The notes beneath the pieces were generated by a model. The model searched no databases and was not told where the DNA came from. It saw nothing but the letters and a program-made list of their open reading frames with translations. The position numbers and the translations under genes were made by a program. DNA of 64,000 nucleotides, taken from contig NZ_CP034161.1 of the NCBI RefSeq assembly GCF_003860525.1, positions 2,046,001 through 2,110,000 on the forward strand, read 5' to 3'. Positions 43,712 through 53,051 of the stretch are shown here, piece by piece. Position 1 is the first letter of the stretch, and each line of letters opens with the position of its first letter. The DNA comes from Epilithonimonas vandammei (GTDB lineage Bacteria > Bacteroidota > Bacteroidia > Flavobacteriales > Weeksellaceae).

Positions 43712-46700
43712 TTAACTTTCGTATAGCCAGACTCGTAATAATGATAGCAACTGATCTATATCCACAGGCTTTGAAATATAATCTGAAGCGCCTGCAGTGA
43801 TGCATTTATCCCTATCTCCTATCATCGATTTTGCAGTGACAGCAATAATCGGAAGTCTTTTATATTTTGGCATTTTTCTTATTTCTCTGATGGTCTCATA
43901 ACCATCCATTTCCGGCATCATCATATCCATAAGAACCACATCAATATCAGGATTTTTATCGATCTGCTCCAATGCCTGTTTACCATCCATTGCCAAGATG
44001 ACTTCGACCTTATATTTTTCCAGGGCTTTGGTGAGTGAAAAGATGTTGCGTGCATCATCATCAGTTATAAGAACTTTCTTACCACTTAACACCTCTGTTA
44101 GGGATCCTAAAGTTTTACTTTTGGTTTCCTCGGTATTATTTTTTTCTGCGACCAGGTGGAGAAATAGACCCACTTCATCCAGAATTCTCTGATAAGAATG
44201 AGCTGTTTTCACAACAATAGAATCTGCATATTGCTTTATTTTTAATTCTTCTGATGTGGATAAACTATGTTCTGTGAAAATGATTATCGGAAGATTTTCA
44301 AGACCTTCATTGCTTTTAATAGATTCTACTATCTCATACTCTTTTCCACGGAATGCTGCGATATCTAGAATGACACAATCTACTTTATCTGAATATAATG
44401 CTTTTACGCTGTCTTCGACATTATTCTCCACAGAAAGTCCGATATCGTAACTGCTAAGGAAGTAAGACAATGCAGATGCATGCCTCGCATTTTCCTCCAC
44501 AATCAGAACTTTCTGAGAAGATTTCCTAATGGTTTCTTCAATCTTTCTGAATACCTTATTCATTTCTTCCAGTGCAACAGGCTTATTAATAAAATCAACC
44601 GCTCCTTTCATTAAGCTCTCTTGTTTAGCTCTTAAAGAAGACATCATATGAACAGGAATATGTCTGGTAGCTGTAGTAGATTTCAACTCATCCATCACCT
44701 GCCAACCATCTTTTACAGGTAGCTGTATATCAAGAAGAATTGCTGAAGGATGGTATTGCATAGCTGCAGACAACGCAAGATCCCCTCTTACTACTACGAC
44801 ACCTTTATAATCCTGAAGCCTGGAATATTTTAGCAAGGCTTTTGCAAAATTGGTATCATCTTCTACAATGAGTATTACCTTATCGCCTTCTTTGATTGCT
44901 TCTCTGTCATCTTCCACATCATCGGGGATTTTTAGTGATTTTGAAGATATGATATTATCAGAAAGAATATTCTGTATAATTTCTGCATCGTCTTTGATAG
45001 TTTCTACTTTATTCTGATCTGTTTCTGTAATCTCTATATCATCTTTTTTGATCACAGGAATTATCAAGCTAAAATCACTTCCTTCATTTTCTTTACTTGT
45101 TAATGTAAGTTCACCGCCAAGTAATCTTGCAATTTCCCTGCTAATAGAAAGTCCGAGACCTGTTCCTCCAAATTTTCGTCTCGTAGATCCATCTGCCTGT
45201 TGGAACGCCTCGAATATTACTTTTTGTTTGTCTGCTGGGATACCAATTCCGGTATCTTTCACAGAAAATATGACGAAATCCTTTTGTTTTGGGTCATTTT
45301 TTATATGAAGGGTAATGCTGCCTTTTGATGTGAATTTTGCTGCATTAGAAAGCAGGTTTCTCAATACCTGATCCAGGCGCAACCGGTCTGTCTCAATACT
45401 CTTGTTTACATCTTCATCGATAATGATATTAAATTGTAAAGATTTTTGCTTAAGAATAGGATCAAACAGATTTTTCAAATCTTTTACCACATCATTCAGC
45501 ATAATGGTCTGGTGCTCCAGTGTCATTTTACCTGATTCGATTTTCGCCAGATCCAGAATTTCATCTATCAAAGTAAGGAGACTTGTTCCAGAACTTTGGA
45601 TTACTTTTGCAGACTCCACTTGATCTTCATTCAGATTTTCATCAGGATTTTCCGCCATTAGCCTAGAAAGTAGTAAAATAGAATTGAGCGGGGTTCGGAG
45701 TTCGTGTGACATATTCGCCAGAAACTCCGATTTATATTTGGTGCTGAGCGCCAGCTCTTCTACCTTACGCTGTATCTCGGCATTTCTTTCTGCTATCAGC
45801 ATATTTTTTTCTTCCAATAACTTGGATCGCTCTTCCAGCTCTGCATTGGTCTGCATAAGCTCTTCCTGCTGTACTTTTAATTCTTCCTCAGAAGCCTGCA
45901 ATTTTTGAGTCTGTGCTTCCAGTTCCGTATTCAGATTTTCGAGTTCGGAATGCTGGACCATCAATTCCTCTGACTGAGTCTGAGTTTCTTCTAGTAATCG
46001 TTGTTCTTGTTCTCTACCTTTTGCAGCGCCAATTGCGACAGCAATATTTCTACTACCTTCCGCAAAATATTCTAATTTTTGATCACTGAATTTCTCGGTA
46101 GAACTCAGTTCAATAACGCCAAAATTTTGGTGGCCGGCAACGATAGGAAGTAACAAAATGCTGTTTACCTGAACCTTGCTGCTTGCAAAAGAAACTGCAA
46201 AATCAGAATCATTAATATTATTAAAAACTTTAATTTTTTTCTCCAGAAAAACCTGTCCCACCATTCCTTCACCGGAGTCAAAGATTTTTTTCATTCTGTC
46301 TTCCAGCCCGTAAGCTGCTTTCAGTTTGAGTCTTCCATCATCATTTAAATATAATGCTCCGTTGATGCAGTTTGTATACTCTATGAAATGTTTCAGCGAC
46401 TCATTGCTCACATCCTTTAAAGACTTGTTACCTACCAGTGATTCATTGAGCAAAACAAGTCCAGTCTGTCGCCATTCACTATCATTGATTTTGTCAAAAG
46501 ATTTTTTAAGAGAATCTGTCATATGATTAAGCGATTCCACCAGATCACCTAAGTCGTCCTGAGAATTGTCTGTCGCTTTCTGACTGTAATCTCCACTGGC
46601 TACTTTATTCGCTATTTGCTTGATGGCATTCACACGTCTTGTAATCTCTAAATCTTTAGCTTTCAGTTCTTTTTCCAGCTTATCTCTTCTGATGAGGTCA

Positions 46701-47308
46701 GCTCTCATTTTTCTGTAAAAGAAAGCCGTAACAATAATAGCTGCAATTGCCGAAAGTATGATGAATAAAACAGTGGTGTTAGAAGATTTTGTGAGATCTT
46801 TGTTTTTGATTTCAAGGTTTTTTTCTTCATTTCGTACAAAATCATTGACTAACATTCTGCAACGGTCCATATATGATTTACTCATCATGAACTGTTGTTG
46901 CGTCATAATTATGCCCTTTCTTCTGTTTTCAACAAAAATTTTGATATTATCAATATTATATTTTACATTGTTTTCCAACTTATCCAGAACTTCGCGCTGA
47001 TTGTTATTATCAGTATTTAGACCTTTTAATCTATTAATAGACTTAGGAAGTTCTTCTAAACCTTTATTGAATGGTTCCAAGAAGCTAACTCTACCTGTTA
47101 ACTGATAACCTCTGTTCCCCGTTTCGATATCTAGAAGTGCTACTAAAATATCCTTCGCAGCTGTTATCGATCTACGGCTTGCCGTGAGTTTTTCCCGGTT
47201 TTCCATCTGATTCTGAATACTGAGATAGGAAGCTATAGAGCTGGCAATAAGTATGACGAGTGAAAAACCGACGCCTACTTGTAGATTTCTTATAGTTTTC
47301 TTTGGCAT
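43712..47308 (-). CDS. Hybrid sensor histidine kinase: CHASE3-HAMP-GAF-HK-REC-REC-REC
   Basis: The product has 1198 residues. In order: membrane helix at about 10-30, CHASE3-like extracytoplasmic domain to about 175, second helix at about 178-198, HAMP at about 200-270, and GAF at about 285-425. A coiled coil spans about 430-530, then HisKA with FLANMSHELRTPLNS (His about 540) and HATPase_c (LLSNAAKF, KDTGIGIP, GGTGLGLSIS). Three receivers follow, near 815-930, 940-1055 and 1078-1195. The middle receiver is divergent (EEN in place of the acidic pair). The stimulus is unknown. It is translated with 6-nt or shorter spacing to its neighbours. Confidence 0.92.
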   Translation of the reverse strand: MPKKTIRNLQVGVGFSLVILIASSIASYLSIQNQMENREKLTASRRSITAAKDILVALLDIETGNRGYQLTGRVSFLEPFNKGLEELPKSINRLKGLNTDNNNQREVLDKLENNVKYNIDNIKIFVENRRKGIIMTQQQFMMSKSYMDRCRMLVNDFVRNEEKNLEIKNKDLTKSSNTTVLFIILSAIAAIIVTAFFYRKMRADLIRRDKLEKELKAKDLEITRRVNAIKQIANKVASGDYSQKATDNSQDDLGDLVESLNHMTDSLKKSFDKINDSEWRQTGLVLLNESLVGNKSLKDVSNESLKHFIEYTNCINGALYLNDDGRLKLKAAYGLEDRMKKIFDSGEGMVGQVFLEKKIKVFNNINDSDFAVSFASSKVQVNSILLLPIVAGHQNFGVIELSSTEKFSDQKLEYFAEGSRNIAVAIGAAKGREQEQRLLEETQTQSEELMVQHSELENLNTELEAQTQKLQASEEELKVQQEELMQTNAELEERSKLLEEKNMLIAERNAEIQRKVEELALSTKYKSEFLANMSHELRTPLNSILLLSRLMAENPDENLNEDQVESAKVIQSSGTSLLTLIDEILDLAKIESGKMTLEHQTIMLNDVVKDLKNLFDPILKQKSLQFNIIIDEDVNKSIETDRLRLDQVLRNLLSNAAKFTSKGSITLHIKNDPKQKDFVIFSVKDTGIGIPADKQKVIFEAFQQADGSTRRKFGGTGLGLSISREIARLLGGELTLTSKENEGSDFSLIIPVIKKDDIEITETDQNKVETIKDDAEIIQNILSDNIISSKSLKIPDDVEDDREAIKEGDKVILIVEDDTNFAKALLKYSRLQDYKGVVVVRGDLALSAAMQYHPSAILLDIQLPVKDGWQVMDELKSTTATRHIPVHMMSSLRAKQESLMKGAVDFINKPVALEEMNKVFRKIEETIRKSSQKVLIVEENARHASALSYFLSSYDIGLSVENNVEDSVKALYSDKVDCVILDIAAFRGKEYEIVESIKSNEGLENLPIIIFTEHSLSTSEELKIKQYADSIVVKTAHSYQRILDEVGLFLHLVAEKNNTEETKSKTLGSLTEVLSGKKVLITDDDARNIFSLTKALEKYKVEVILAMDGKQALEQIDKNPDIDVVLMDMMMPEMDGYETIREIRKMPKYKRLPIIAVTAKSMIGDRDKCITAGASDYISKPVDIDQLLSLLRVWLYES

Positions 47309-47314
47309 AAAAAA

Positions 47315-48781
47315 TTAGTTTATTGGCAATGTAAAATAAAATGTAGAACCTTCTCCTATCTCACTGGATACACCTATGGTTCCGTGATGCTGCTTAATGA
47401 TTTCCGAACAGATATAAAGACCTATTCCCATTCCTTGAAATTGCAAAGAAGATTCTTCCACACGGTAAAACTTATGGAAGACATATTCCTGCTTAAAGTC
47501 CGGAATTCCTATTCCAAAATCCGTTACACTTATCCGAACTTCCTTTTCATCCCAGAAGGTGGTTACAATAATCTGATTATTTTGTGGAGAATACTTGATC
47601 GCATTACTTAGAAAATTAATTAGAACCTGCTCTATCCTGATTTTATCAAAAGCTATGACAAAGTCCGGCTGCATACCGTGTCTTTCGATCTTAACATCTG
47701 GGCTGTTGGTATGAAGAATAGTTTCTATGGCATTCTGAATTACCAATTCCAAATTTTCAGGTTTTTTATTGATTTTCAGTTTTCCGTTTTCAATTTTCGA
47801 AACATCGAGCAAATCGGTTATAAGACTGTTAAGCTTTTCAATCTGTTCCAGCGTTTTTTTCACATAAACCAATTCGGAGTTTTCCTCATTTTGCTTTAGT
47901 TTCCTTTCCAGCAACTGTGTATATGCTTTAATGCTGGTAAGTGGCGTTTTCAGCTCGTGGCTTGCAATACTTAGAAAATCATCTTTTTCCTGCTCTATCC
48001 TTTTCTGATCATCAATATCCGTAAAAGTTCCGACCCAGTTTTTTACAGAATCTCCTTCAAAAACAGGTGATATCCTCAGCAGGTGATATCGGTAAACGTT
48101 TGTATCGATATTTTTTATTCTGATTTCAAGTTCGAGAGCCTTTCCTCTTTTTCTACATTCTTCGAATTCTGTTCTGATATTCTTATCTTCAGGATGTGTT
48201 TCCGGGAACTGCTGTGTGGATTCGGAATACTCATACCACTTACAATTGACGAAATCAACTTCTGCATTTTCATTTAGAGTAAAAGCAATTTGAGGCAATG
48301 CCTGAAGCATTAGATGAAAATGATCAATCTGAGATTTCATCGTAGCCTGAGATTCCCGTCTCCCTTTCACTTCCATTTCCAGGTTTTGCTGGTTCTTTTT
48401 GAGTGCAAGGTTATTTTCCTGAAGGTTATAAAAAGTTTTTACTTTCAGCAGCAGAATATCAGGATCAATGGGTTTGGTGACATAATCTATACCACCTGAT
48501 TTATAACCTTTGGTTATGAATCTTTTTTCGGTATTTACAGCGGATAAAAAAACAATAGGAATATCCTTTGTTTTGCTGTAGCCAGAAAGAGTTTCCGCAA
48601 CTTCGAAGCCATCCATATCTGGCATCTGGACGTCAAGAATAATTAGCGAATAGGTATTTTTAAGCGCTTTTACCAAAGCTTTCTCACCGGAATCTGCAGT
48701 ATCAACCTGAAAATTATTAGACTCTAATAATTTCTTTAAAGAATAGATATTGTTCTGGTTATCATCGACAATTAAAACCAT
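47315..48781 (-). CDS. REC-PAS-histidine kinase
   Basis: The product has 488 residues and no membrane helix. An N-terminal receiver (VLIVDDNQNNIYSLKKLL, LIILDVQMPDMDGFEV, DYVTKPIDPDILL) is followed by a short coiled linker and a PAS domain (FHLMLQALPQIAFTLNENAE). A HisKA/HATPase kinase completes it (FLSIASHELKTPLTSIKAYT, FLSNAIKYSPQNN, TDFGIGIP, GMGIGLYICSEII). The N-terminal receiver suggests that it takes input from another kinase. It is the first gene of the cluster, preceded by a likely promoter. Confidence 0.92.
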   Translation of the reverse strand: MVLIVDDNQNNIYSLKKLLESNNFQVDTADSGEKALVKALKNTYSLIILDVQMPDMDGFEVAETLSGYSKTKDIPIVFLSAVNTEKRFITKGYKSGGIDYVTKPIDPDILLLKVKTFYNLQENNLALKKNQQNLEMEVKGRRESQATMKSQIDHFHLMLQALPQIAFTLNENAEVDFVNCKWYEYSESTQQFPETHPEDKNIRTEFEECRKRGKALELEIRIKNIDTNVYRYHLLRISPVFEGDSVKNWVGTFTDIDDQKRIEQEKDDFLSIASHELKTPLTSIKAYTQLLERKLKQNEENSELVYVKKTLEQIEKLNSLITDLLDVSKIENGKLKINKKPENLELVIQNAIETILHTNSPDVKIERHGMQPDFVIAFDKIRIEQVLINFLSNAIKYSPQNNQIIVTTFWDEKEVRISVTDFGIGIPDFKQEYVFHKFYRVEESSLQFQGMGIGLYICSEIIKQHHGTIGVSSEIGEGSTFYFTLPIN

Positions 48782-48828
48782 AGATTTTTAGACTGTACTG
48801 TTTTTATAATTTTAAGATTTTAAACGGT

Positions 48829-48836
48829 CAAAAATA
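48829..48836 (-). promoter_or_regulatory. Promoter -7 element (TATTTTTG) for the signalling cluster
   Basis: CAAAAATA on the plus strand reads TATTTTTG on the minus strand, 48 nt upstream of the first kinase ATG at 48781. It would drive all six genes. The -33 element is not clear. Confidence 0.45.
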
Positions 48837-48988
48837 CTTACAATTTTTCGATAAACTATATTTTTGAGTTATAATCAAACAGAATAATATTTAGAAAACA
48901 CATTTCTTTCGATTACAAGAAAATCTCACTAATCAAAAATCATTCTAAAGTTGATAATTATTATTTTTTTTTCAAAAAAAGTAATTGC

Positions 48989-49020
48989 TTGAGCGGAAAA
49001 GTAGTAAAAACGTAACTTTG
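48989..49020 (+). promoter_or_regulatory. Promoter of the radical SAM gene
   Basis: TTG at 48989-48991, a 21-nt spacer and TAACTTTG at 49013-49020 match the Bacteroidetes promoter. Because transcription starts after 49020, the longest open frame (from 48985) cannot be the true coding start. Confidence 0.6.
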
Positions 49021-49035
49021 CATAAAATATCATTT

Positions 49036-51231
49036 TTGAAAGATCTCCTGCTCATAACGCCGCCATTTACCCAGCTCAACACACCATATCCAGCAACAGC
49101 TTACATCAAAGGTTTTCTGAATACCAAACAGTTTTCCAGCTTCCAGATGGATCTCGGAATTGAGGTGATTCTGGAATTATTTTGTTCCGATGGACTGCGA
49201 AAGGTCTTTAATGCAAACATAGACCATCAGCATTTTTCCGAAAACTCTGAGAGAATATGGGCGCTGAGAGAAGATTATATCTATACAGTGGATCAGGTGC
49301 TAATGTTTCTTCAGAATCAAAACCCAACATTGGCCAGGCAGATCTGTTCTATGAACTTCCTTCCTGAAGCGTCACGCTTCAATCAGTTGGATGATCTGGA
49401 CTTTGCTTTCGGGAATATGGGAATGCAGGACAAGGCTAAGCATCTTGCAACACTTTATCTGGAAGATCTTTCGGATTATATCGTGGAAAATATTGATGCG
49501 GACTTTGGATTCAGCAGGTATGCAGAGCGGCTGGGAAAAAGTGCCAATTCCTTTGACGAACTGTATTCTAAAATCAATGCCGAGGAGACATTTACCGATC
49601 ATATCACCTTAAAAATTCTAAAAGAAAAATTAGATAGTGTCCAGCCAAAACTAGTTTGCTTTTCGGTGCCTTTTCCAGGTAATTTATACTCTGCTTTCCG
49701 GTGCGCAAAGTTTATAAAAAAACATTATCCACACGTAGAAACAGCGATGGGCGGAGGCTTCCCAAACACGGAACTTCGGGATTTAAAAGATGCCCGGGTT
49801 TTTGAATTCTTTGACTTTATTACTCTGGATGATGGCGAACTACCTTTGGAATTAGTTATAACCCGTAGCCTCCAAAAACAAGCTAATGATGACGCAGAAT
49901 TTAAAAGAACTTTCCTGCTGGAAAATGGCAACGTAACTTATAAAAACAATTCTAAAAGGCACGATTATAAACAATCGGAAATCGGGACACCAGATTATTC
50001 CGACTTAAAACTTGATCAGTATATTTCGGTGATAGAAGTGGCGAACCCAATGCACAGCCTATGGAGTGATGGGCGCTGGAACAAGCTCACAATGGCACAC
50101 GGTTGCTACTGGGGCAAATGTACTTTCTGTGATATTTCGCTGGATTATATTAAAATCTATGAACCGATTTCTGCCAAAATTTTGGTGGACAGAATGGAAG
50201 AATTGATTCAGCAGACCGGAGAAACCGGCTTTCACTTTGTGGACGAAGCCGCACCGCCGGCTCTGATGAGGGAAGTCGCTCTCGAGATTCTTAGGAGAAA
50301 TCTGGTAGTAACTTGGTGGACGAATATCCGTTTCGAAAAAAGCTTTACCCGGGATCTATGTTTCCTGTTGAAACTTTCCGGCTGCATCGCCGTTTCTGGT
50401 GGACTGGAAGTTGCCAGCGACCGTCTTCTGAAACTCATTGACAAAGGTGTTTCTGTGGAACAGGTGGCCAGAGTTACAAGACATTTTACCGAGGCGGGAA
50501 TTATGGTTCACGCTTATCTAATGTACGGCTACCCGACCCAGACTGTTCAGGAAACGGTGGACTCTCTTGAGATGGTTCGGCAGCTGTTTGAGATGGGCGT
50601 TTTGCAAAGCGGCTTCTGGCACCAGTTTGCAATGACGGCGCATTCTCCAGTGGGACAAAATCCACAGGAGTTTGGCGTGACGCCTGTTTTGCAGGAGATT
50701 CAGTTTGCGAATAATGATGTAGATTTTATTGATAAAACCGGCATTGACCACGGAAAATTTGCTTTTGGTCTGAAGAAATCACTTTTCAACTATATGCATA
50801 GTATCAACTTCGATCTGCCGTTGCAGGAGTGGTTTGATTTCAAAATCCCGAAAACAACCATTCACCCCGATTATATTCATGATTGTCTTTTGAACGAAGA
50901 AGAATTCAGTTTCAAAGCCAATTCAAAAGTGATTTTTACCGAAAATAATGCTCTGGTAAATCATATCATCAAAACCAAAAAAGGCAATTCCTGGAAACTG
51001 ACACAGCTCACTTTCCATCTCAAAACCAATATTGTAAAAATTGAACTGGATCAAAATATAGCACAGTGGCTTCTTGAGATCATCAGCTCATACAGCATAA
51101 AAAATTCTAAGAAACTGACACTTCAGCAACTCAAGGATCTGTATGAAAATAATTTTGAAGACTTTGAACTGTTCTGGTTTTCCAAACCGATGCAACAGTT
51201 GAAGGAAAATGGGATTATTCTAAGTTTATAA
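49036..51231 (+). CDS. B12-binding-type radical SAM protein
   Basis: Taking TTG 49036 as the start (KDLLLITPPFTQLNTPYP follows) gives 731 residues; a TTG at 48985 lies upstream of the promoter. An N-terminal Rossmann-like, B12-binding-type domain (FSVPFPGNLYSAFRCAKFI, METAMGGGFPNTE-like) precedes the radical SAM domain. The cluster motif is GCYWGKCTFCDIS, with C-x4-C-x2-C spacing instead of the usual C-x3-C-x2-C. Further on, HFVDEAAPPALM and SGGLEVASDRLLKLIDKGV are typical. The reaction is unknown. A DUF1826 gene follows 28 nt later. Confidence 0.85.
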   Translation: MKDLLLITPPFTQLNTPYPATAYIKGFLNTKQFSSFQMDLGIEVILELFCSDGLRKVFNANIDHQHFSENSERIWALREDYIYTVDQVLMFLQNQNPTLARQICSMNFLPEASRFNQLDDLDFAFGNMGMQDKAKHLATLYLEDLSDYIVENIDADFGFSRYAERLGKSANSFDELYSKINAEETFTDHITLKILKEKLDSVQPKLVCFSVPFPGNLYSAFRCAKFIKKHYPHVETAMGGGFPNTELRDLKDARVFEFFDFITLDDGELPLELVITRSLQKQANDDAEFKRTFLLENGNVTYKNNSKRHDYKQSEIGTPDYSDLKLDQYISVIEVANPMHSLWSDGRWNKLTMAHGCYWGKCTFCDISLDYIKIYEPISAKILVDRMEELIQQTGETGFHFVDEAAPPALMREVALEILRRNLVVTWWTNIRFEKSFTRDLCFLLKLSGCIAVSGGLEVASDRLLKLIDKGVSVEQVARVTRHFTEAGIMVHAYLMYGYPTQTVQETVDSLEMVRQLFEMGVLQSGFWHQFAMTAHSPVGQNPQEFGVTPVLQEIQFANNDVDFIDKTGIDHGKFAFGLKKSLFNYMHSINFDLPLQEWFDFKIPKTTIHPDYIHDCLLNEEEFSFKANSKVIFTENNALVNHIIKTKKGNSWKLTQLTFHLKTNIVKIELDQNIAQWLLEIISSYSIKNSKKLTLQQLKDLYENNFEDFELFWFSKPMQQLKENGIILSL

Positions 51232-51259
51232 TTATCCGTCTGCTTTATAACGTATTAAT

Positions 51260-51958
51260 ATGTCTGAGACAGTTTCTGACCATCATCAAATCAAAACAGT
51301 TTCCTCTTTTAAGGAGCTAATAAATAGGGAGTTCCAAGGTGACAACAATGCTATCTGCTGGCAAAGAAATTTGGTTGGAGATTTTGGTGAAATTGTTTCC
51401 AAACTTGAACTGAAAGACAACATCACAGAAGTTTCTGTTGAAGATTTAGAAAATCTGACACTCACAGACCATGGTGAGCTTGCAAGAGAAATTATCATAA
51501 ATGATTTGCGATTATTAACTGATTTTGGAGCATCGCCATCCCTTAATTTGATTAAAAATTATGAACGTGATGATGAGTTAGATTTCATCTCAACCGACGT
51601 CTATTCTTATCATGTAGACCGCTCACCTATCGCTACCAGCACATTTCTCTGCACTTATTTTGGTGCAGCAAGTGACATTTTACCCAACGATCAGGCGATC
51701 CAAAAAATTCTGGTTCCTGAAATTCGTGAAAAACTGAGAGAACTGCACGATGGCAAAGAAGAAGATTTTGATGCTTTTTTGAAAGCGTATTATTTTGATT
51801 TACATTACCAGCCGAAAACCAACGCGCATCCCATCAATCTCGGTTTGGGAAATCTCTGGCGTTTGTCTGTAGATCATCCGGAACAGAAAGTGCCACCGTG
51901 TGTTCATCGTGCACCAGTCGAAAATGATGGCGAATACCGGTTGCTTTTGATTTGTTAA
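51260..51958 (+). CDS. DUF1826 family protein
   Basis: The product has 232 residues. DUF1826 hallmarks include NAICWQRNLVGDFGEIVSKL near residue 30, DVYSYHVDRSPIATSTFLCTYFG, and a C-terminal NLWRLSVDHPEQKVPPCVHRAP plus LLLIC. The conserved H-x-D-R and C-V-H-R residues look like a metal or iron-type active site, though the family has no assigned reaction. It shares a strand with the radical SAM gene and is followed by its own terminator. Confidence 0.83.
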   Translation: MSETVSDHHQIKTVSSFKELINREFQGDNNAICWQRNLVGDFGEIVSKLELKDNITEVSVEDLENLTLTDHGELAREIIINDLRLLTDFGASPSLNLIKNYERDDELDFISTDVYSYHVDRSPIATSTFLCTYFGAASDILPNDQAIQKILVPEIREKLRELHDGKEEDFDAFLKAYYFDLHYQPKTNAHPINLGLGNLWRLSVDHPEQKVPPCVHRAPVENDGEYRLLLIC

Positions 51959-51982
51959 AACTGTCTGTATTATAATAAAAAC

Positions 51983-52004
51983 AAACCTGCTCCACAGCAG
52001 GTTT
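51983..52004. terminator. Terminator after the DUF1826 gene
   Basis: Arms aaacctgct (51983-51991) and agcaggttt (51996-52004) with a 4-nt loop. A T-rich tail lies on the plus strand, and the A-rich side serves the convergent DUF6261 remnant. Confidence 0.75.
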
Positions 52005-52031
52005 TCATATTTTTGAGATTGTCACGAATCT

Positions 52032-52353
52032 TTACTGAGGAGGATTATTTTTAGGCTCAGGCAGGTTAGAATTCTTTGCCGCTTTTACCAGCTCATTCAC
52101 ATCGGCGTATAGGAGCTTCCAGTCGGCTACATCTTTCATTGCGGTGATGAGGCCAAGCAGGGCTTTCAGGGATTTTTCCAGATCTTTCCGGATGGCGGAA
52201 GCCGATCTCATTGTCCGGAGATCCGCATTGGCAGTAGCCTGCTCCGCAAACAATGCCTCGAATACAGCCTGTTTTGTCTTCATATCCGTGAAAGCATCAG
52301 TCAGCGAGAGTGCCGTAATCTTTGTGATATTTTCTGGTTTACTTTCGTTGTAG
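52032..52353 (-). pseudogene. DUF6261-like protein, C-terminal fragment
   Basis: About 107 codons remain. MKTKQAVFEALFAEQATANA and LEKSLKALLGLITAMKDVADW, with the ending LVKAAKNSNLPEPKNNPPQ, match the conserved C-terminal part of a helical family common in Chryseobacterium that I recall as DUF6261 (about 250 residues). The frame extends past the first ATG (52283) to about 52353, where homology ends. The N-terminal half is missing and unrelated sequence follows. Confidence 0.65.
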
Positions 52354-52527
52354 GGAAACCTCCGTCGGTTTTATTTGCTTCCAAAACACTATTTTGAAAC
52401 CAAAGTAAAAGTTGTTTTGTTTCAAAACGAGGGTTTTGTGACTTCCGTCAAAGTTGTGCAGGTTAGAAAACGAGGGTTTGGAAGGTTTGCATTTTTTTTG
52501 ATAATTGATTAGGTATAATTTTATGTA

Positions 52528-52710
52528 ATGGACAAACTGACTAAAGAGCAAAGACAAAAAAATATGCAGGCTAATAAATCATCAGGAACCAAATCTGAAC
52601 TTTTGTTGGCTAAAAATCTTACTATTTTTGAGCAAAGAAATAGAGAAGATTTCCTAAATTGCTCGTTAATAGAACACACAATACAAATCAATGAAAAATA
52701 TTTTATTTAA
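52528..52710 (+). pseudogene. Very-short-patch repair endonuclease (Vsr), 5' fragment fused to another 3' end
   Basis: The first 30 or so codons read MDKLTKEQRQKNMQANKSSG followed by TKSELLLAKNL, the standard N-terminus of Vsr, the T:G mismatch nickase that travels with Dcm-type methyltransferases. After residue 31 the sequence changes to unrelated TIFEQRNREDFLNCSLIEH and stops at 52710. The tail overlaps the next gene by 20 nt, so it probably belonged to a different gene of the same operon. A deletion that removed most of vsr and the front of the neighbour explains this. Confidence 0.7.
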
Positions 52711-53051
52711 ATTTAAAAAACTTCCAGGCGATTTACTTAGAGGCACTTCAACCTTACAACTTCCAGATCCTGAAAAAGATCTTGACACATTTTTAGTTCA
52801 ATTCTTACCTCTTTATCAAACAGATAATACGGTTTCTTATGTAAATGATTTATATAAATAACTTGATGGTGATTTTCAGGATGATGATGATTTAATAAAA
52901 TTTATTAATTACATTGGTGGTGAAAAATCAAAAGAGGAAATAAAAAATGAAATAAAGGCTATTGAGAACGAACTAATCGCTAAAGCCTATAAAAATTTCT
53001 ATCAATTAATATTAGAAAATAAAATCGAAATAATAACAGATGCCGAAAAGT
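52691..53051 (+). pseudogene. Unknown restriction-operon gene with in-frame TAA
   Basis: Reading from ATG 52691, codons 1-56 (MKNILFKFKKLPGDLL to VNDLYK) are followed by TAA at 52859-52861. The frame then stays open for 62 more codons (LDGDFQDDDDLIKFI to EIITDAEK) to 53051. Total length is about 119 codons. It overlaps the upstream tail by 20 nt and the HNH gene by 12 nt, the pattern of a tightly coupled restriction operon. I do not recognise the protein. The stop may make the product truncated. Confidence 0.65.
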
